A DNA stretch of 64,000 nucleotides from Holophagales bacterium (GTDB lineage Bacteria > Acidobacteriota > Thermoanaerobaculia > UBA5066), in NCBI GenBank assembly GCA_016719485.1, contig JADJZB010000028.1:1-64000 (forward strand), in the 5' to 3' direction. The notes beneath the pieces were generated by a model. It saw nothing but the letters and a program-made list of their open reading frames with translations. It ran no database searches and was not told where the DNA came from. Numbering within the stretch: position 1 is the first letter of the stretch; the number at the start of each line of letters is the position of its first letter. Positions 36,519 through 45,202 of this stretch are shown in pieces. The position numbers and the translations under genes were made by a program.

Positions 36519-37003
36519 CCGGCAGCCCTGACGAATCGCAGCAGGAAGGGGGAGCCGCGGCTCCCGCTTCCTGCGCTCTCGGTTTCGTACGAGGCCTGCC
36601 GGACGACGGACGGAAGCTGTTCCGCGGCGAAGAAAAAGTGGAGGCGGCGTGGGGGAAACGCCGCCTCCCGGGGTGCAACGGGGGAAGGGTCCCGGGGGCC
36701 CGCTGGCGGGGATCCGGAGCCGTCTTGCGTACTCGAACCGCTCGCGACCAGCTGGCTTTGTGGGCCTGATCCCGGCGGAGAACCGGTACCGGTCCCTTTC
36801 CCACGCTCGACGTGTGGTTCGTCTTACCGACCTCGGTCTCCTTTCGCGTCGTTCCTTGCGGCTCGTCGCCGTCTCGCGAACTCCGCGCAAGTTCCTTGCC
36901 AATGAGGCGACGAGCGGAGCGTGCGGAACCTCGGCGAGCGACTGCCGGGGTTGCGAGCGCGATGCCGCCGGAAGAATGCTCCGACACGAGAGAAGATCCT
37001 TCC
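36519..37003. other. Structured intergenic region, 485 bp, no gene recognised
   Basis: Two strong inverted repeats stand out: 36541-36574 (arms GCAGGAAG and CTTCCTGC around GGGAGCCGCGGCTCCC) and 36640-36668 (GGAGGCGGCGT with ACGCCGCCTCC). The first is probably the terminator of the small secreted-protein gene. The 300 bases before the histidine kinase start show no good promoter or coding frame. I tested the arrangement against common riboswitch cores by eye (c-di-GMP, cobalamin, SAM) and saw no match. Confidence 0.4.
36541..36574 (+). terminator. Long near-perfect hairpin after the small secreted-protein gene
   Basis: A 34-base palindrome with one mismatched pair: GCAGGAAG outside, GGGAGCCGCGGCTCCC inside. 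It begins 23 bases after the stop codon. There is no T run after it. Confidence 0.5.
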
Positions 37004-38806
37004 ATGACCTTCCTGACGGGAAAGGAGCGAACGGTCCTCGGCATCGCCGCCGGGGCCCTTCTGGCGAACGCGATCCTCACGTTCGGCAATCTCCACGGAC
37101 TCGTCGCCGTCCAGCGCGACCTGAACCGCTCGCACCAGGTCCTCGCGGAGCTGGCGCGGCTCGAGGGGACCCTGCATGGTGCGCAGGCCGCCCAGCGCGC
37201 CTTCCTCGCGACGGAAGGCCGCGCGTCGCTCGCGTCGCTCGAGGCGGCCCGGACCGTTCTCGGGATCCGGCTCGACAGGCTCGGAGAGCTGGTGAGGGAC
37301 GACGCGGAGCAGAGGGCCCGACTCTCTTTCCTCGAACGGGCGGCACGGCGTCACCTCGACGGGCTTTCCGACGAGGCCCGCCTCTTCGCGGACGGCAGGC
37401 GCGCCGGGCAGAAGCCGGGGACCGTCGCGCTCGACGACGCACCCACGGGCCGCGCCGTGCGCTCCGCAGCGGAGGCGGTCGAAGACGCGGAGCGCCGGGC
37501 GCTCACCACGCGCGAGACGCAGGCCTTCCGGAGGCGGTTCACGGCGGTGCTCTCCGGGATCGTCTCCACGCTCCTCGGGCTCTGCCTCGTCGTCGTGGCC
37601 GTCCTCCTTCTCAGGAGGGAGCTCGAGGCGAACGCCGAGGCGGCTGCGGCGCTGGAGAAGGCGAACGCCTCGCTGCGCGACGCCGACCGGAGGAAGGACG
37701 AGTTCCTCGCCTCCCTCGCCCACGAGCTCCGCAACCCGCTCGCGGCGATGAGGAACGCCGTGGAGCTCCTCGCCGCGACCGAGGCTGCTCCGGACGACAA
37801 GGCGCCCGGGCGCCGGTCCCTCTCGCAGGCTATCCTCGCGCGCCAGCTCTCCCACCTGACACGGCTCGTGGACGACCTCCTCGACCTGGCGCGGATCGCG
37901 AGCAGCCGCATCGTCCTGCGCAAGGAGGCCGTCGCGCTCGCCGACGTCGTCGAAGCCGCGCTCGAGGCGACGCGCCCCGCGCTCGACGCGCGGCGGCACA
38001 CGCTCGCGGTACGGCTCCCCGCGGAGAGCGTCCTCGTCGAGGGCGACCCCGTCCGTCTCGCTCAGGTCCTCTCGAATCTCCTCTCGAACGCCGCCAAGTA
38101 CGCCCCACCGGACGGACAGATCGAGCTGGTGGTCGCCGCCGACGAGGCGGAAGCCGTCGTCCAGGTCACGGACGACGGGATCGGGCTCGCCCCGGAAGAC
38201 CTCGAGCGGGTCTTCGGGCTGTTCGAGCAGGGCGCGGTCCGGCCCGACGGCGACGAGGGCCTCGGAGTCGGCCTGGCGCTCTCGAGGCGCCTCGCGCACC
38301 TCCACGGCGGAAGCCTGACGGCGACGAGCCCCGGCCCCGGCGCGGGGAGCACCTTCACGCTCCGGCTTCCCCGCGCGGTGGCGCCGCACCGCCCGACCCC
38401 CGCGCCCGAGCTCTCCCTGCCCGCCGCGGCCCCGCGCCGCGTCCTCATCGTCGAGGACAACGCCGACGGCGCACGGTCACTCGCCGAAGTCCTCTCCCTC
38501 TCGGGTCACGAGGTCCACGTCGCCAGCGACGGACTCTCGGGCGTCGACGCCGCTCTCCGCCTGCTTCCGGACGCCGTGGTCCTCGACCTCGGCCTCCCCG
38601 GAATCGATGGCTACGAGGTGGCCCGGCGCCTCCGGTCCGACCCTGCCTTAGCCGGTACCCTGCTCGTCGCGCTCTCGGGCTGGGCAGGGCGCGAGGAGCG
38701 CGCGCGCGCGATCGACGCGGGTATCGACCACCACCTCGTCAAGCCCGTCGCCGCGAGCCGCATCGCCCAGCTCCTGGCGACGGCTACGCCCCGCCCCGCG
38801 ACCTGA
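37004..38806 (+). CDS. Hybrid sensor histidine kinase with CHASE3-like sensor and receiver domain
   Basis: 600 residues. Two transmembrane helices (about 11-30 and 181-203) enclose a periplasmic four-helix CHASE3-like domain (LARLEGTLHGAQAAQRAFLA). HisKA follows with the phospho-acceptor His240 in FLASLAHELRNPLAAMR, then HATPase_c with N box VLSNLLSNAAKYAP, VTDDGIGLAPEDL and GLGVGLALSRRLAHLHGG. The C-terminal receiver domain reads VLIVEDNADGARSL and VVLDLGLPGIDGYEV. I chose ATG 37004; a longer upstream reading lacks conservation. Its end overlaps the 3' end of the response regulator gene by 23 bases, tail to tail. It is the best candidate partner for that regulator. Confidence 0.88.
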   Translation: MTFLTGKERTVLGIAAGALLANAILTFGNLHGLVAVQRDLNRSHQVLAELARLEGTLHGAQAAQRAFLATEGRASLASLEAARTVLGIRLDRLGELVRDDAEQRARLSFLERAARRHLDGLSDEARLFADGRRAGQKPGTVALDDAPTGRAVRSAAEAVEDAERRALTTRETQAFRRRFTAVLSGIVSTLLGLCLVVVAVLLLRRELEANAEAAAALEKANASLRDADRRKDEFLASLAHELRNPLAAMRNAVELLAATEAAPDDKAPGRRSLSQAILARQLSHLTRLVDDLLDLARIASSRIVLRKEAVALADVVEAALEATRPALDARRHTLAVRLPAESVLVEGDPVRLAQVLSNLLSNAAKYAPPDGQIELVVAADEAEAVVQVTDDGIGLAPEDLERVFGLFEQGAVRPDGDEGLGVGLALSRRLAHLHGGSLTATSPGPGAGSTFTLRLPRAVAPHRPTPAPELSLPAAAPRRVLIVEDNADGARSLAEVLSLSGHEVHVASDGLSGVDAALRLLPDAVVLDLGLPGIDGYEVARRLRSDPALAGTLLVALSGWAGREERARAIDAGIDHHLVKPVAASRIAQLLATATPRPAT

Positions 38807-40163
38807 GCTTGTTGTAGACCGTCTTCAGGGAGAGGCCGAGCATCTCGGCAGCGGCGCGCTTGTCTCCGCCGACGGCCGCGATCGTCGCGTCGATCAGCTT
38901 CTGCTCCGCCGCGCGCGCCGTGTCGCCGACACGCACGGGAACGAGAAGGGCGTCCCCCACGCCGCCCGCCCCCGGCGGCACGGGAGCCGGAGCGGCGAGG
39001 ACCGCCTCGACCGCCTCCAGTGAGACCGCCGGGGAATCCGAGAGGACGTAGGCGCGGTGGACCACGTTCCGGAGCTCCCGGACGTTTCCGGGCCACGCGT
39101 GCCTGCCGAGAGCCTCGAGCGCCGCCGGCTCGATGTCCGCGATGTCGCGCCGCTCTTCCGCCTCGACCCGCGACAGGAACTCGCGCGCGAGGATCGGGAC
39201 GTCGGCGAGCCGCTCGCGAAGCGGCGGGAGCCGGAGCGGGAAGACGGCGAGCCGGTAGTAGAGGTCCTCCCGGAACGTCCCGCTCGCGACCGCATCGACG
39301 ACGTCGCGGTTCGAGCTCGCGACGACCCTCACGTCCACGTCGCGCTCGTCGGTCCCGCCCACGCGGCGGAACGATTTCGTCTCCAGGACCCGCAGCAGCT
39401 TCACCTGCATCTCGAGGGGCGTCTCGGTCACCTCGTCGAGGAAGAGCGTGCCACGCCGCGCGAGCTCGAACGTCCCCTCCCGTCGGCGCTCGGCCCCTGT
39501 GAAAGAGCCCTTCTCGTGCCCGAAGAGCTCGCTCTCGACCAGGCTCGGCGAGATGGCGCCGCAGTTGACGCCCACGAAGGGCCCCGAAGCCCGGCGCGAG
39601 AGCGCATGGATCGCCCGGGCCGCGACCTCCTTGCCGGTCCCGCTCTCTCCGTAGAGAAAGACCGGGGCGTCCGAGACGGCGACGCGCGTCAGGAGCCGGA
39701 GCACCTCCTGCATCGGCGCCGAAGCGCCCAGGAGGCCGCCCAGGCCGTCGCCCGCCCGGCACTCCTCCGCCGGCCTCACGTCCGCAGGCTGCCCTGGCGG
39801 CACCGCGGGTCGCTCGGCCCGGCTTCCGAGGTGGTCGAGCGCCGCCCGGAGCTGCGGCGGGCGCAAGGGCTTCACGAAAAAGTCGTGCGCCCCGGCCTTC
39901 ATCGCATCGACGGCATTGCGCACCGAGCCCTGGCCGGTCAGGACGAAGACGGACGTCCCGGGCGGGGCGCCGCTCACGAGGTCGAGGCCGTTCCCGTCCG
40001 GAAGCCCGAGATCGACGATGGCGACGTCGGGGGTGAGGTCGCGATACGCCGCGATCGCGTCGGCAACGCTCCCGGCCTCCGCCGGCTGGTGCCCGAGCTC
40101 GGCCAGGAGATCCGCGAGCGCCCTGCGGGACCGCGGGTCGTCCTCGACGACGAGGACCCTCAC
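38784..40163 (-). CDS. Sigma-54-dependent response regulator (NtrC family)
   Basis: 459 residues. Receiver domain 1-120 (VLVVEDDPRSRRAL, VAIVDLGLPDGNGLD with the phospho-Asp, VFVLTGQGSV, FFVKPLRPPQL). AAA+ domain about 150-375: Walker A GESGTGKEVAARAIH, the sigma-54 contact loop as GSFTGAERR (usual GAFTGA), Walker B GTLFLDEVTE, then LREDLYYRLAVFPLRLPPLR in parts. A Fis-type helix-turn-helix sits at the end (DKRAAAEMLGLSLKTVYNKL). It activates transcription by sigma-54 RNA polymerase at enhancer sites. Its ATG overlaps the stop of the kinase-like gene upstream, so the two are co-translated. Likely targets are the two -24/-12 sites at 36079 and 40963. Confidence 0.92.
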   Translation of the reverse strand: MRVLVVEDDPRSRRALADLLAELGHQPAEAGSVADAIAAYRDLTPDVAIVDLGLPDGNGLDLVSGAPPGTSVFVLTGQGSVRNAVDAMKAGAHDFFVKPLRPPQLRAALDHLGSRAERPAVPPGQPADVRPAEECRAGDGLGGLLGASAPMQEVLRLLTRVAVSDAPVFLYGESGTGKEVAARAIHALSRRASGPFVGVNCGAISPSLVESELFGHEKGSFTGAERRREGTFELARRGTLFLDEVTETPLEMQVKLLRVLETKSFRRVGGTDERDVDVRVVASSNRDVVDAVASGTFREDLYYRLAVFPLRLPPLRERLADVPILAREFLSRVEAEERRDIADIEPAALEALGRHAWPGNVRELRNVVHRAYVLSDSPAVSLEAVEAVLAAPAPVPPGAGGVGDALLVPVRVGDTARAAEQKLIDATIAAVGGDKRAAAEMLGLSLKTVYNKLRSRGGA

Positions 40164-40762
40164 CGCACTTCACCCACCCCGGGCCAGGAGAGCGCCGCAC
40201 CGAGAGCGTCGCCCTCGATCGAGAAGAAAATCTCGCCGCCGTCGGCCGCCACTGCCGCGTAGGCGAAGAACAAGTCGTCCGCCCCCGGCACGTCCCTCGG
40301 CAGGAGGACGAGGCGGTCGATCGGGACCGGTGGCAGCGGGCCGAGCCCGCCGACGTGGACCTCCGCGCGCCCGGCCCCCCTCCGGACCGCGACGAGGGGC
40401 GCGCCACCGCGCGCCGCGCCGAAGGCCACGACCCGCCGGATCGCTTCCTCCGCCGATACCGGCCGGACGAGAACGACGCGCGCCTCCTCCCCGCCTTCGG
40501 GCGCCTCCCCGAAGGGCGCGACGAGGCGGCCGAGCGTCACCGGCTCCGGCCTCTCCTCCGCGATGTCCGAGAGCGCGGAGAGGAGATCGAGAAGCCGCCC
40601 GGCGGTCGCGAGGTCGGTGCCGAGATCCCGCGCCCGCGTCTCGAGGGCGGGAGCCTCCCTGAGGAGCCGGGCGGCCAGGACCTCCACCTTCGCCGTCGCC
40701 GCGGAGAGCGGGTCGGCCAGCGCGTGTCGGAGGACCGCGAGGACCGGTGGCACGGACGGCAT
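40160..40762 (-). CDS. Reduced histidine-kinase-like protein coupled to the sigma-54 regulator
   Basis: 200 residues. The start resembles a HisKA helix (VLAVLRHALADPLSAATAKVEVLA in parts; compare HELRNPLxxI), with a His at about residue 13. The C-terminal 60 residues resemble the tail of a HATPase (FFAYAAVAADGGEIFFSIEGD), but the ATP-binding N and G boxes are missing or unrecognisable. There is no membrane segment. It may be a phosphotransfer or dimerisation adaptor, or a dead kinase that tunes the regulator. It is translationally coupled (ATGA) to the response regulator gene, a position normally held by the cognate kinase. Low similarity means this identification is inference. Confidence 0.5.
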   Translation of the reverse strand: MPSVPPVLAVLRHALADPLSAATAKVEVLAARLLREAPALETRARDLGTDLATAGRLLDLLSALSDIAEERPEPVTLGRLVAPFGEAPEGGEEARVVLVRPVSAEEAIRRVVAFGAARGGAPLVAVRRGAGRAEVHVGGLGPLPPVPIDRLVLLPRDVPGADDLFFAYAAVAADGGEIFFSIEGDALGAALSWPGVGEVR

Positions 40763-40962
40763 GGCGTCACGTTACCAGCCCGTACGAGCTTTGAGGGACC
40801 TCCAGCGGGCCTCCCCTTGTCCCTTTTTGCAATCGCGAGGTAAGAACGTCCTCTCCGCGCCGCCGCCGATCCTCGGTGCCCGATCCGGAGCCGCCACCCC
40901 CGGCCCCGCACGGCACGCAGATTTCCACGGATCCGGGCGCGCCTTTCCTCGGGTCGCCCGGC

Positions 40963-40979
40963 CTGGCCCGCGTCTTGAA
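40963..40979 (+). promoter_or_regulatory. Sigma-54 (-24/-12) promoter-like site, imperfect
   Basis: CTGGCCCGCGTCTTGAA: GG and the -12 element are separated by exactly 10 bases, but the -12 GC reads GA. It lies 41 bases before the ATG of the lipoprotein gene, whose leader (GGAGGAGGTGCCCG) closely resembles that of the 36171 gene. Confidence 0.45.
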
Positions 40980-41003
40980 AGGGCGCCGCGGAGGAGGTGC
41001 CCG

Positions 41004-41960
41004 ATGAGGCCCATCCCGTACCCCGTCGAACGAAAGTCCCTCGCGCTCGCGCTGGCCCCGCTCCTCGCCGTCGCCCTCTCCCTCGGAGCCTGCTCCGGGA
41101 AGGACGGCGGGAGCTCTGCCGAGGCCGGCCGGCAGGCGCTCGACGAACGGAACCAGCTCCTGACCGTCGAGAACGCGAAGCTCAACGAACAGCTCCGGTC
41201 CGCGGAGGCCGCGGACGCCGAGGCGGCGGCCACGATCGCCGAGGTCCAGAGCGGCCTCGAGGAGATCCGCGGGAAAGAGCTCGGGATCCTGAAGAAGACG
41301 CTCGACGTCACGCGCGAGGGTCAGCCCCGGGTCAGCGCGCGCGAGAGGCTCGCCGGCGAGATCGACACGATCCGGACCGCGATCCGCGCGAACCTCGGGA
41401 AGCTCTCGCGCCTCGAGAAAGAGCGAAAGGCGTCCGGGCAGAAGCTGGCCTCCTTCCAGACGCTCGCCGACGAGCTGAAGCGGTCGCTGGAGGAGAAGGA
41501 CGCGACGATCGCGACGATGGAGAAGACCGTCCTCGAGCTGGGTGAGAAGGTCCGGAACCAGGAGGGTGTGATCCTCGCGAAGGACGCGATCATCCAGGAG
41601 AAGGAGATCGCCATCGAGCAGAAGACGAGGGAGATCAACACCGGCTACGTCGCCGTGGCCGGGAAGAAGGTCCTGAAGGACAAGGGCGTCGTCGAGAAGA
41701 AGGGCTCCGTCCTCGGGCTCGGCGGCACCTGGCAGGAGACGGGGAAGTACGACAACGGGGTCTTCCGCGAGATCGACACCACGAAGGAGGCGGAGCTCGC
41801 GATCCCGGCGCCCGCGGAGAAGGTCAGAGTCCTTCCCGGGCATCCGGAGGAGAGCTACCGGATCGTCTCCGGTGGACCCGGCAGGTCGATGCTGAAGGTG
41901 ACCGACCACGACACCTTCTGGCGCGACAGCCGGTACCTGGTCGTCATGATCCCGGACTGA
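41004..41960 (+). CDS. Coiled-coil lipoprotein of unknown function
   Basis: 318 residues. The signal peptide has a lipobox (VALSLGACSGKDGG), so the mature protein is attached by lipid to a membrane. Residues 45-215 are a long coiled coil (LLTVENAKLNEQLRSAEA, IRANLGKLSRLEKERKAS, LADELKRSLEEKDATIATM, VILAKDAIIQEKEIAIEQK). The C-terminal 100 residues form a small globular domain (YVAVAGKKVLKDKGVVEKKG, AEKVRVLPGHPEESYRIVSG, DHDTFWRDSRYLVVMI). I do not recognise the family. It resembles periplasmic spacer proteins. Possible control by sigma-54 is noted under the promoter entry. Confidence 0.7.
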   Translation: MRPIPYPVERKSLALALAPLLAVALSLGACSGKDGGSSAEAGRQALDERNQLLTVENAKLNEQLRSAEAADAEAAATIAEVQSGLEEIRGKELGILKKTLDVTREGQPRVSARERLAGEIDTIRTAIRANLGKLSRLEKERKASGQKLASFQTLADELKRSLEEKDATIATMEKTVLELGEKVRNQEGVILAKDAIIQEKEIAIEQKTREINTGYVAVAGKKVLKDKGVVEKKGSVLGLGGTWQETGKYDNGVFREIDTTKEAELAIPAPAEKVRVLPGHPEESYRIVSGGPGRSMLKVTDHDTFWRDSRYLVVMIPD

Positions 41961-42078
41961 CCTCTCCGCTTCCCCGTCCCTGTCCCCCGGAAAGACCTGC
42001 GGCGGCCGGGTGGCCGCCGCAGGCGCTCATGTCGGGAGTCCCGCGCGGGGCCGGCTCGCACCGGCCCCGCGCCTCGTG

Positions 42079-45000
42079 CTACTTCCTCCCCTTCTTCGCG
42101 GGAGCCTTCTTCGCGGTCTTCCTCGGAGCCGGCTTCGCCTTCGGGGCGGGCTTGACGACCTTCTTCGGGGCGACCTTCGTTTTCGGGGCCGCCTTCGCGG
42201 CCTTCTTCGCCGGGGCCTTCTTCCTGGCCACGGGCTTCGAGAGCTTCTTCGGCGCCGGCTTCGTCGCCGGCTTCGCCTTCACCGCCGGCTTCGTCGCGGA
42301 CTTCGCCGCCTTCGCGGGCCTGCCGGAGATCTTCGCCCCCTCGCGGACGGCAGCCTGGCCGGCGGCGAGACGGGCGATCGGGATCCGGAACGGCGAGCAG
42401 CTGACGTAGTCGAGGTTCGTCCGGTGGCAGAACTCCACCGACGTCGGCTCGCCGCCGTGCTCGCCGCAGATGCCGATCTTCAGCTTCGGCCTCGTCGTAC
42501 GGCCGAGCTCGACACCCATCTTCACGAGCTTGCCGACGCCGGCCTGGTCGATCCTCTCGAACGGGTCGGCGGGAAGGATCTCGCGCCGAACGTAGTCGGG
42601 CAGGAACTTGCCGGCGTCGTCTCGGCTCAGGCCGAACGTCGTCTGGGTCAGGTCGTTCGTCCCGTAGCTGAAGAACTCGGCGACGGTGGCGATCTCGTCG
42701 GCGGTCAGCGCCGCGCGCGGCAGCTCGATCATCGTCCCGACGAGGTAGTCGACCTTGATGCCGGCCTTCGCGAAGACGTCCTTCGCGACCTCGCGGACGA
42801 GCTTCTCCTGGTCCTTCAGCTCGTTCACGTGGCCGACGAGCGGGATCATGATCTCCGGCTTGACCTCGACCCCTTCCTTCTTCACGTTGCAGGCCGCCTC
42901 GAGGATGGCGCGCGCCTGCATCCGCGTGATCTCGGGGTAGACGATCCCGAGGCGGCAGCCGCGGTGGCCGAGCATCGGGTTCATCTCGTGGAGCTCGTTG
43001 ACCTTCTGGGCCACGGCTGCCGGCGAGATGCCGAGCTGCTTGGCCACGTCCTTCTGCTCGTCGGCCTTGTGGGGCAGGAACTCGTGGAGCGGCGGGTCGA
43101 TCGTCCGGATCGTGACGGGCCGCGGGCCCATCGCGCGGAAGACCCCCTCGAAGTCGCCGCGCTGCATCGGGAGCAGCTTGGCGAGCGCCTTCTCGCGCGC
43201 CTCGACGGTGTCGCCGAGGATCATCTCGCGGACGGCCGTGATCCGGTCGCCGCCGAAGAACATGTGCTCGGTCCGGCAGAGGCCGATCCCCTCGGCGCCG
43301 AACAGGACCGCGTTGGTCGCCTGGTCGGGCTGGTCGGCGTTCGCGCGGACGCGCAGGCGCCGGACCTTGTCGGCCCAGCCCATCATCGTCGCGTAGAGGG
43401 TGTAGACCGGGCTCGCCTCGGGAGCGAGGCTCTTCTCGAGGAGAACCTGGAGGACCTCCGACGGCTTCGTCGCGAGCCGTCCCTCGAGGACCTCGCCCGT
43501 CGAGCCGTCGATCGAGAGCCAGTCGCCTTCCATGACGACCCGGTTCTTCACGTCGCCCTTGACCGTCATGCAGCGCTGGGCGTAGTCGATCCGGAGCGAC
43601 TCGCAGCCGACGATGCAGACCTTGCCCATCTGGCGGGCGACGAGGGCCGCGTGCGAGGTCATGCCGCCCCGCGCCGTGAGGATCCCCTCGGCGGCGTTCA
43701 TCCCCTTGATGTCCTCGGGGCTCGTCTCCTCGCGGACGAGGAGGACCTTCTCACCCCGGGCGGCCCACTCGAAGGCGTCCTGGGCGGAGAAGACGACGCG
43801 GCCGGTGGCGGCGCCGGGGCCGGCGTTGAGGCCCTTGGCCAGGAGCTGGCCTTCGGAGACGGCCGCGTTGCGGGCGGCCGGGTCGAAGACCGGCCGGAGG
43901 AGCTGGTTCAGCGAGTCGGGGTTGACGCGGAGGATCGCCTCCTCGGCGGTGATGAGCTTCTCGCGCTCCATCTCGACGGCGATCCGGACCTCGGCGAAGC
44001 CGGTCCGCTTGGCCGTTCGGGTCTGGAGCATGAAGAGGCGCCCGCGCTCGACCGTGAACTCGATGTCCTGCATGTCCCGGTAGTGCTTCTCGAGCTTCTG
44101 GCGGATGCCCATGAGCTGGTCGTAGACCTTCGGCATCGCCTGCTGGAGCGTGGCGATCTTCTCGGGGGTCCGCGTGCCCGCGACGACGTCCTCGCCCTGG
44201 GCGTTGATGAGGTACTCGCCGTAGAAGAGGTTCTCGCCGGTGGCCGGGTCGCGGGTGAACGCGACGCCGGTGCCGCAGTCCTCGCCGAGGTTGCCGAAGA
44301 CCATCGACTGGACGTTGACGGCCGTGCCCCAGCTCTCCGGGATCGAATTGAGCTGGCGATAGACGATCGCCCGCTCGTTCATCCAGGACGAGAAGACCGC
44401 GCCGACGGCGCCCCAGAGCTGGGCCATCGGGTCCTCGGGGAAGTCGTGTCCCGTCTTCTTCTTGATCGCCTTCTTGAACTCGCCGACGAGCTCCTTCAGC
44501 GCCTCGACGGTGAGGTCGGTGTCCAGGTGGGCGCCGAACTTCTCCTTCTTCGCCTCGAGGATCACCTCGAACGGGTCGCGCTCGTGCTTGCCCACCGGCT
44601 TCAAGTCGAGGACGACGTCGCCGTACATCGCGACGAAGCGGCGGTAGCAGTCCCACGCGAAGCGCGCGTTGCCCGAGGCCTTCGCGAGCCCTTCGACGGT
44701 CACGTCGTTGAGGCCGAGGTTGAGGATCGTGTCCATCATCCCGGGCATCGAGGCGCGCGCGCCGGACCGGACGGAGACGAGGAGCGGGTTCTTCGGATCG
44801 CCGAACTTCTTGCCGAGCTTCTTCTCGACGCCGGCGAGGTGCACGTCGACGACCTTCTCGAGGCCCTTGGGGTAGGTCCGGCCGTTGGCGTAGTAGTAGG
44901 TGCAGACCTCCGTCGAGATCGTGAAGCCCGGGGGAACCGGCAGGCCGATGCGGGCCATCTCGGCGAGGTTGGCTCCCTTGCCGCCGAGAAGGTTCTTCTG

Positions 45001-45084
45001 GCTGCCGTCGCCCTCTGCCGTTCCGCCACCGAAGGAATAGACGTACTTCGTGCCTCGCGCCGACGGCGCGGACTTGCTGGTCAT
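42079..45084 (-). CDS. ppdK: Pyruvate phosphate dikinase with a Lys/Ala/Pro-rich C-terminal tail
   Basis: 1001 residues against about 880-910 for the family. It interconverts pyruvate, ATP and phosphate with phosphoenolpyruvate, AMP and pyrophosphate. The first 900 residues are a standard PPDK: GGKGANLAEMARIGLPVPPG, SVRSGARASMPGMMDTILN, the swivelling domain His in ARGGMTSHAALVARQ (about 478), GTNDLTQTTFGLSRDD and the PEP-site Cys in IGICGEHGGEP (about 873). From about residue 920 the protein continues with roughly 82 residues made almost only of Lys, Ala, Pro, Thr and Val (KPAVKAKPATKPAPKK, VARKKAPAKKAAK), like histone H1 or AlgP tails. ATG 45084 follows GGAGGATCCC. Divergent from the efflux operon. 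Confidence 0.93.
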   Translation of the reverse strand: MTSKSAPSARGTKYVYSFGGGTAEGDGSQKNLLGGKGANLAEMARIGLPVPPGFTISTEVCTYYYANGRTYPKGLEKVVDVHLAGVEKKLGKKFGDPKNPLLVSVRSGARASMPGMMDTILNLGLNDVTVEGLAKASGNARFAWDCYRRFVAMYGDVVLDLKPVGKHERDPFEVILEAKKEKFGAHLDTDLTVEALKELVGEFKKAIKKKTGHDFPEDPMAQLWGAVGAVFSSWMNERAIVYRQLNSIPESWGTAVNVQSMVFGNLGEDCGTGVAFTRDPATGENLFYGEYLINAQGEDVVAGTRTPEKIATLQQAMPKVYDQLMGIRQKLEKHYRDMQDIEFTVERGRLFMLQTRTAKRTGFAEVRIAVEMEREKLITAEEAILRVNPDSLNQLLRPVFDPAARNAAVSEGQLLAKGLNAGPGAATGRVVFSAQDAFEWAARGEKVLLVREETSPEDIKGMNAAEGILTARGGMTSHAALVARQMGKVCIVGCESLRIDYAQRCMTVKGDVKNRVVMEGDWLSIDGSTGEVLEGRLATKPSEVLQVLLEKSLAPEASPVYTLYATMMGWADKVRRLRVRANADQPDQATNAVLFGAEGIGLCRTEHMFFGGDRITAVREMILGDTVEAREKALAKLLPMQRGDFEGVFRAMGPRPVTIRTIDPPLHEFLPHKADEQKDVAKQLGISPAAVAQKVNELHEMNPMLGHRGCRLGIVYPEITRMQARAILEAACNVKKEGVEVKPEIMIPLVGHVNELKDQEKLVREVAKDVFAKAGIKVDYLVGTMIELPRAALTADEIATVAEFFSYGTNDLTQTTFGLSRDDAGKFLPDYVRREILPADPFERIDQAGVGKLVKMGVELGRTTRPKLKIGICGEHGGEPTSVEFCHRTNLDYVSCSPFRIPIARLAAGQAAVREGAKISGRPAKAAKSATKPAVKAKPATKPAPKKLSKPVARKKAPAKKAAKAAPKTKVAPKKVVKPAPKAKPAPRKTAKKAPAKKGRK

Positions 45085-45202
45085 CGGGATCCTCCTGAGA
45101 TCGGGTTGCTCAATCGTTGCTGGGGTTCTGCTTCGAACCCTCGGGATTCTACCGCCCTCCAGGGGAGGGCCACCTCCCCCGTCCGGTAAGATCCCCACCG
45201 GT

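Noticed and set aside
36600..36760. Possible riboswitch before the histidine kinase
   Set aside because: Stem regions exist but no conserved core of c-di-GMP, cobalamin or SAM riboswitches could be found by eye.
36700..36800. A tRNA-like stretch with GTACTCGAAC
   Set aside because: No acceptor stem or D and anticodon arms could be folded around it.
40752..40768. A TGGCAC on the plus strand near the kinase-like gene
   Set aside because: The required TTGC at the -12 spacing is absent and the orientation is wrong for the gene.
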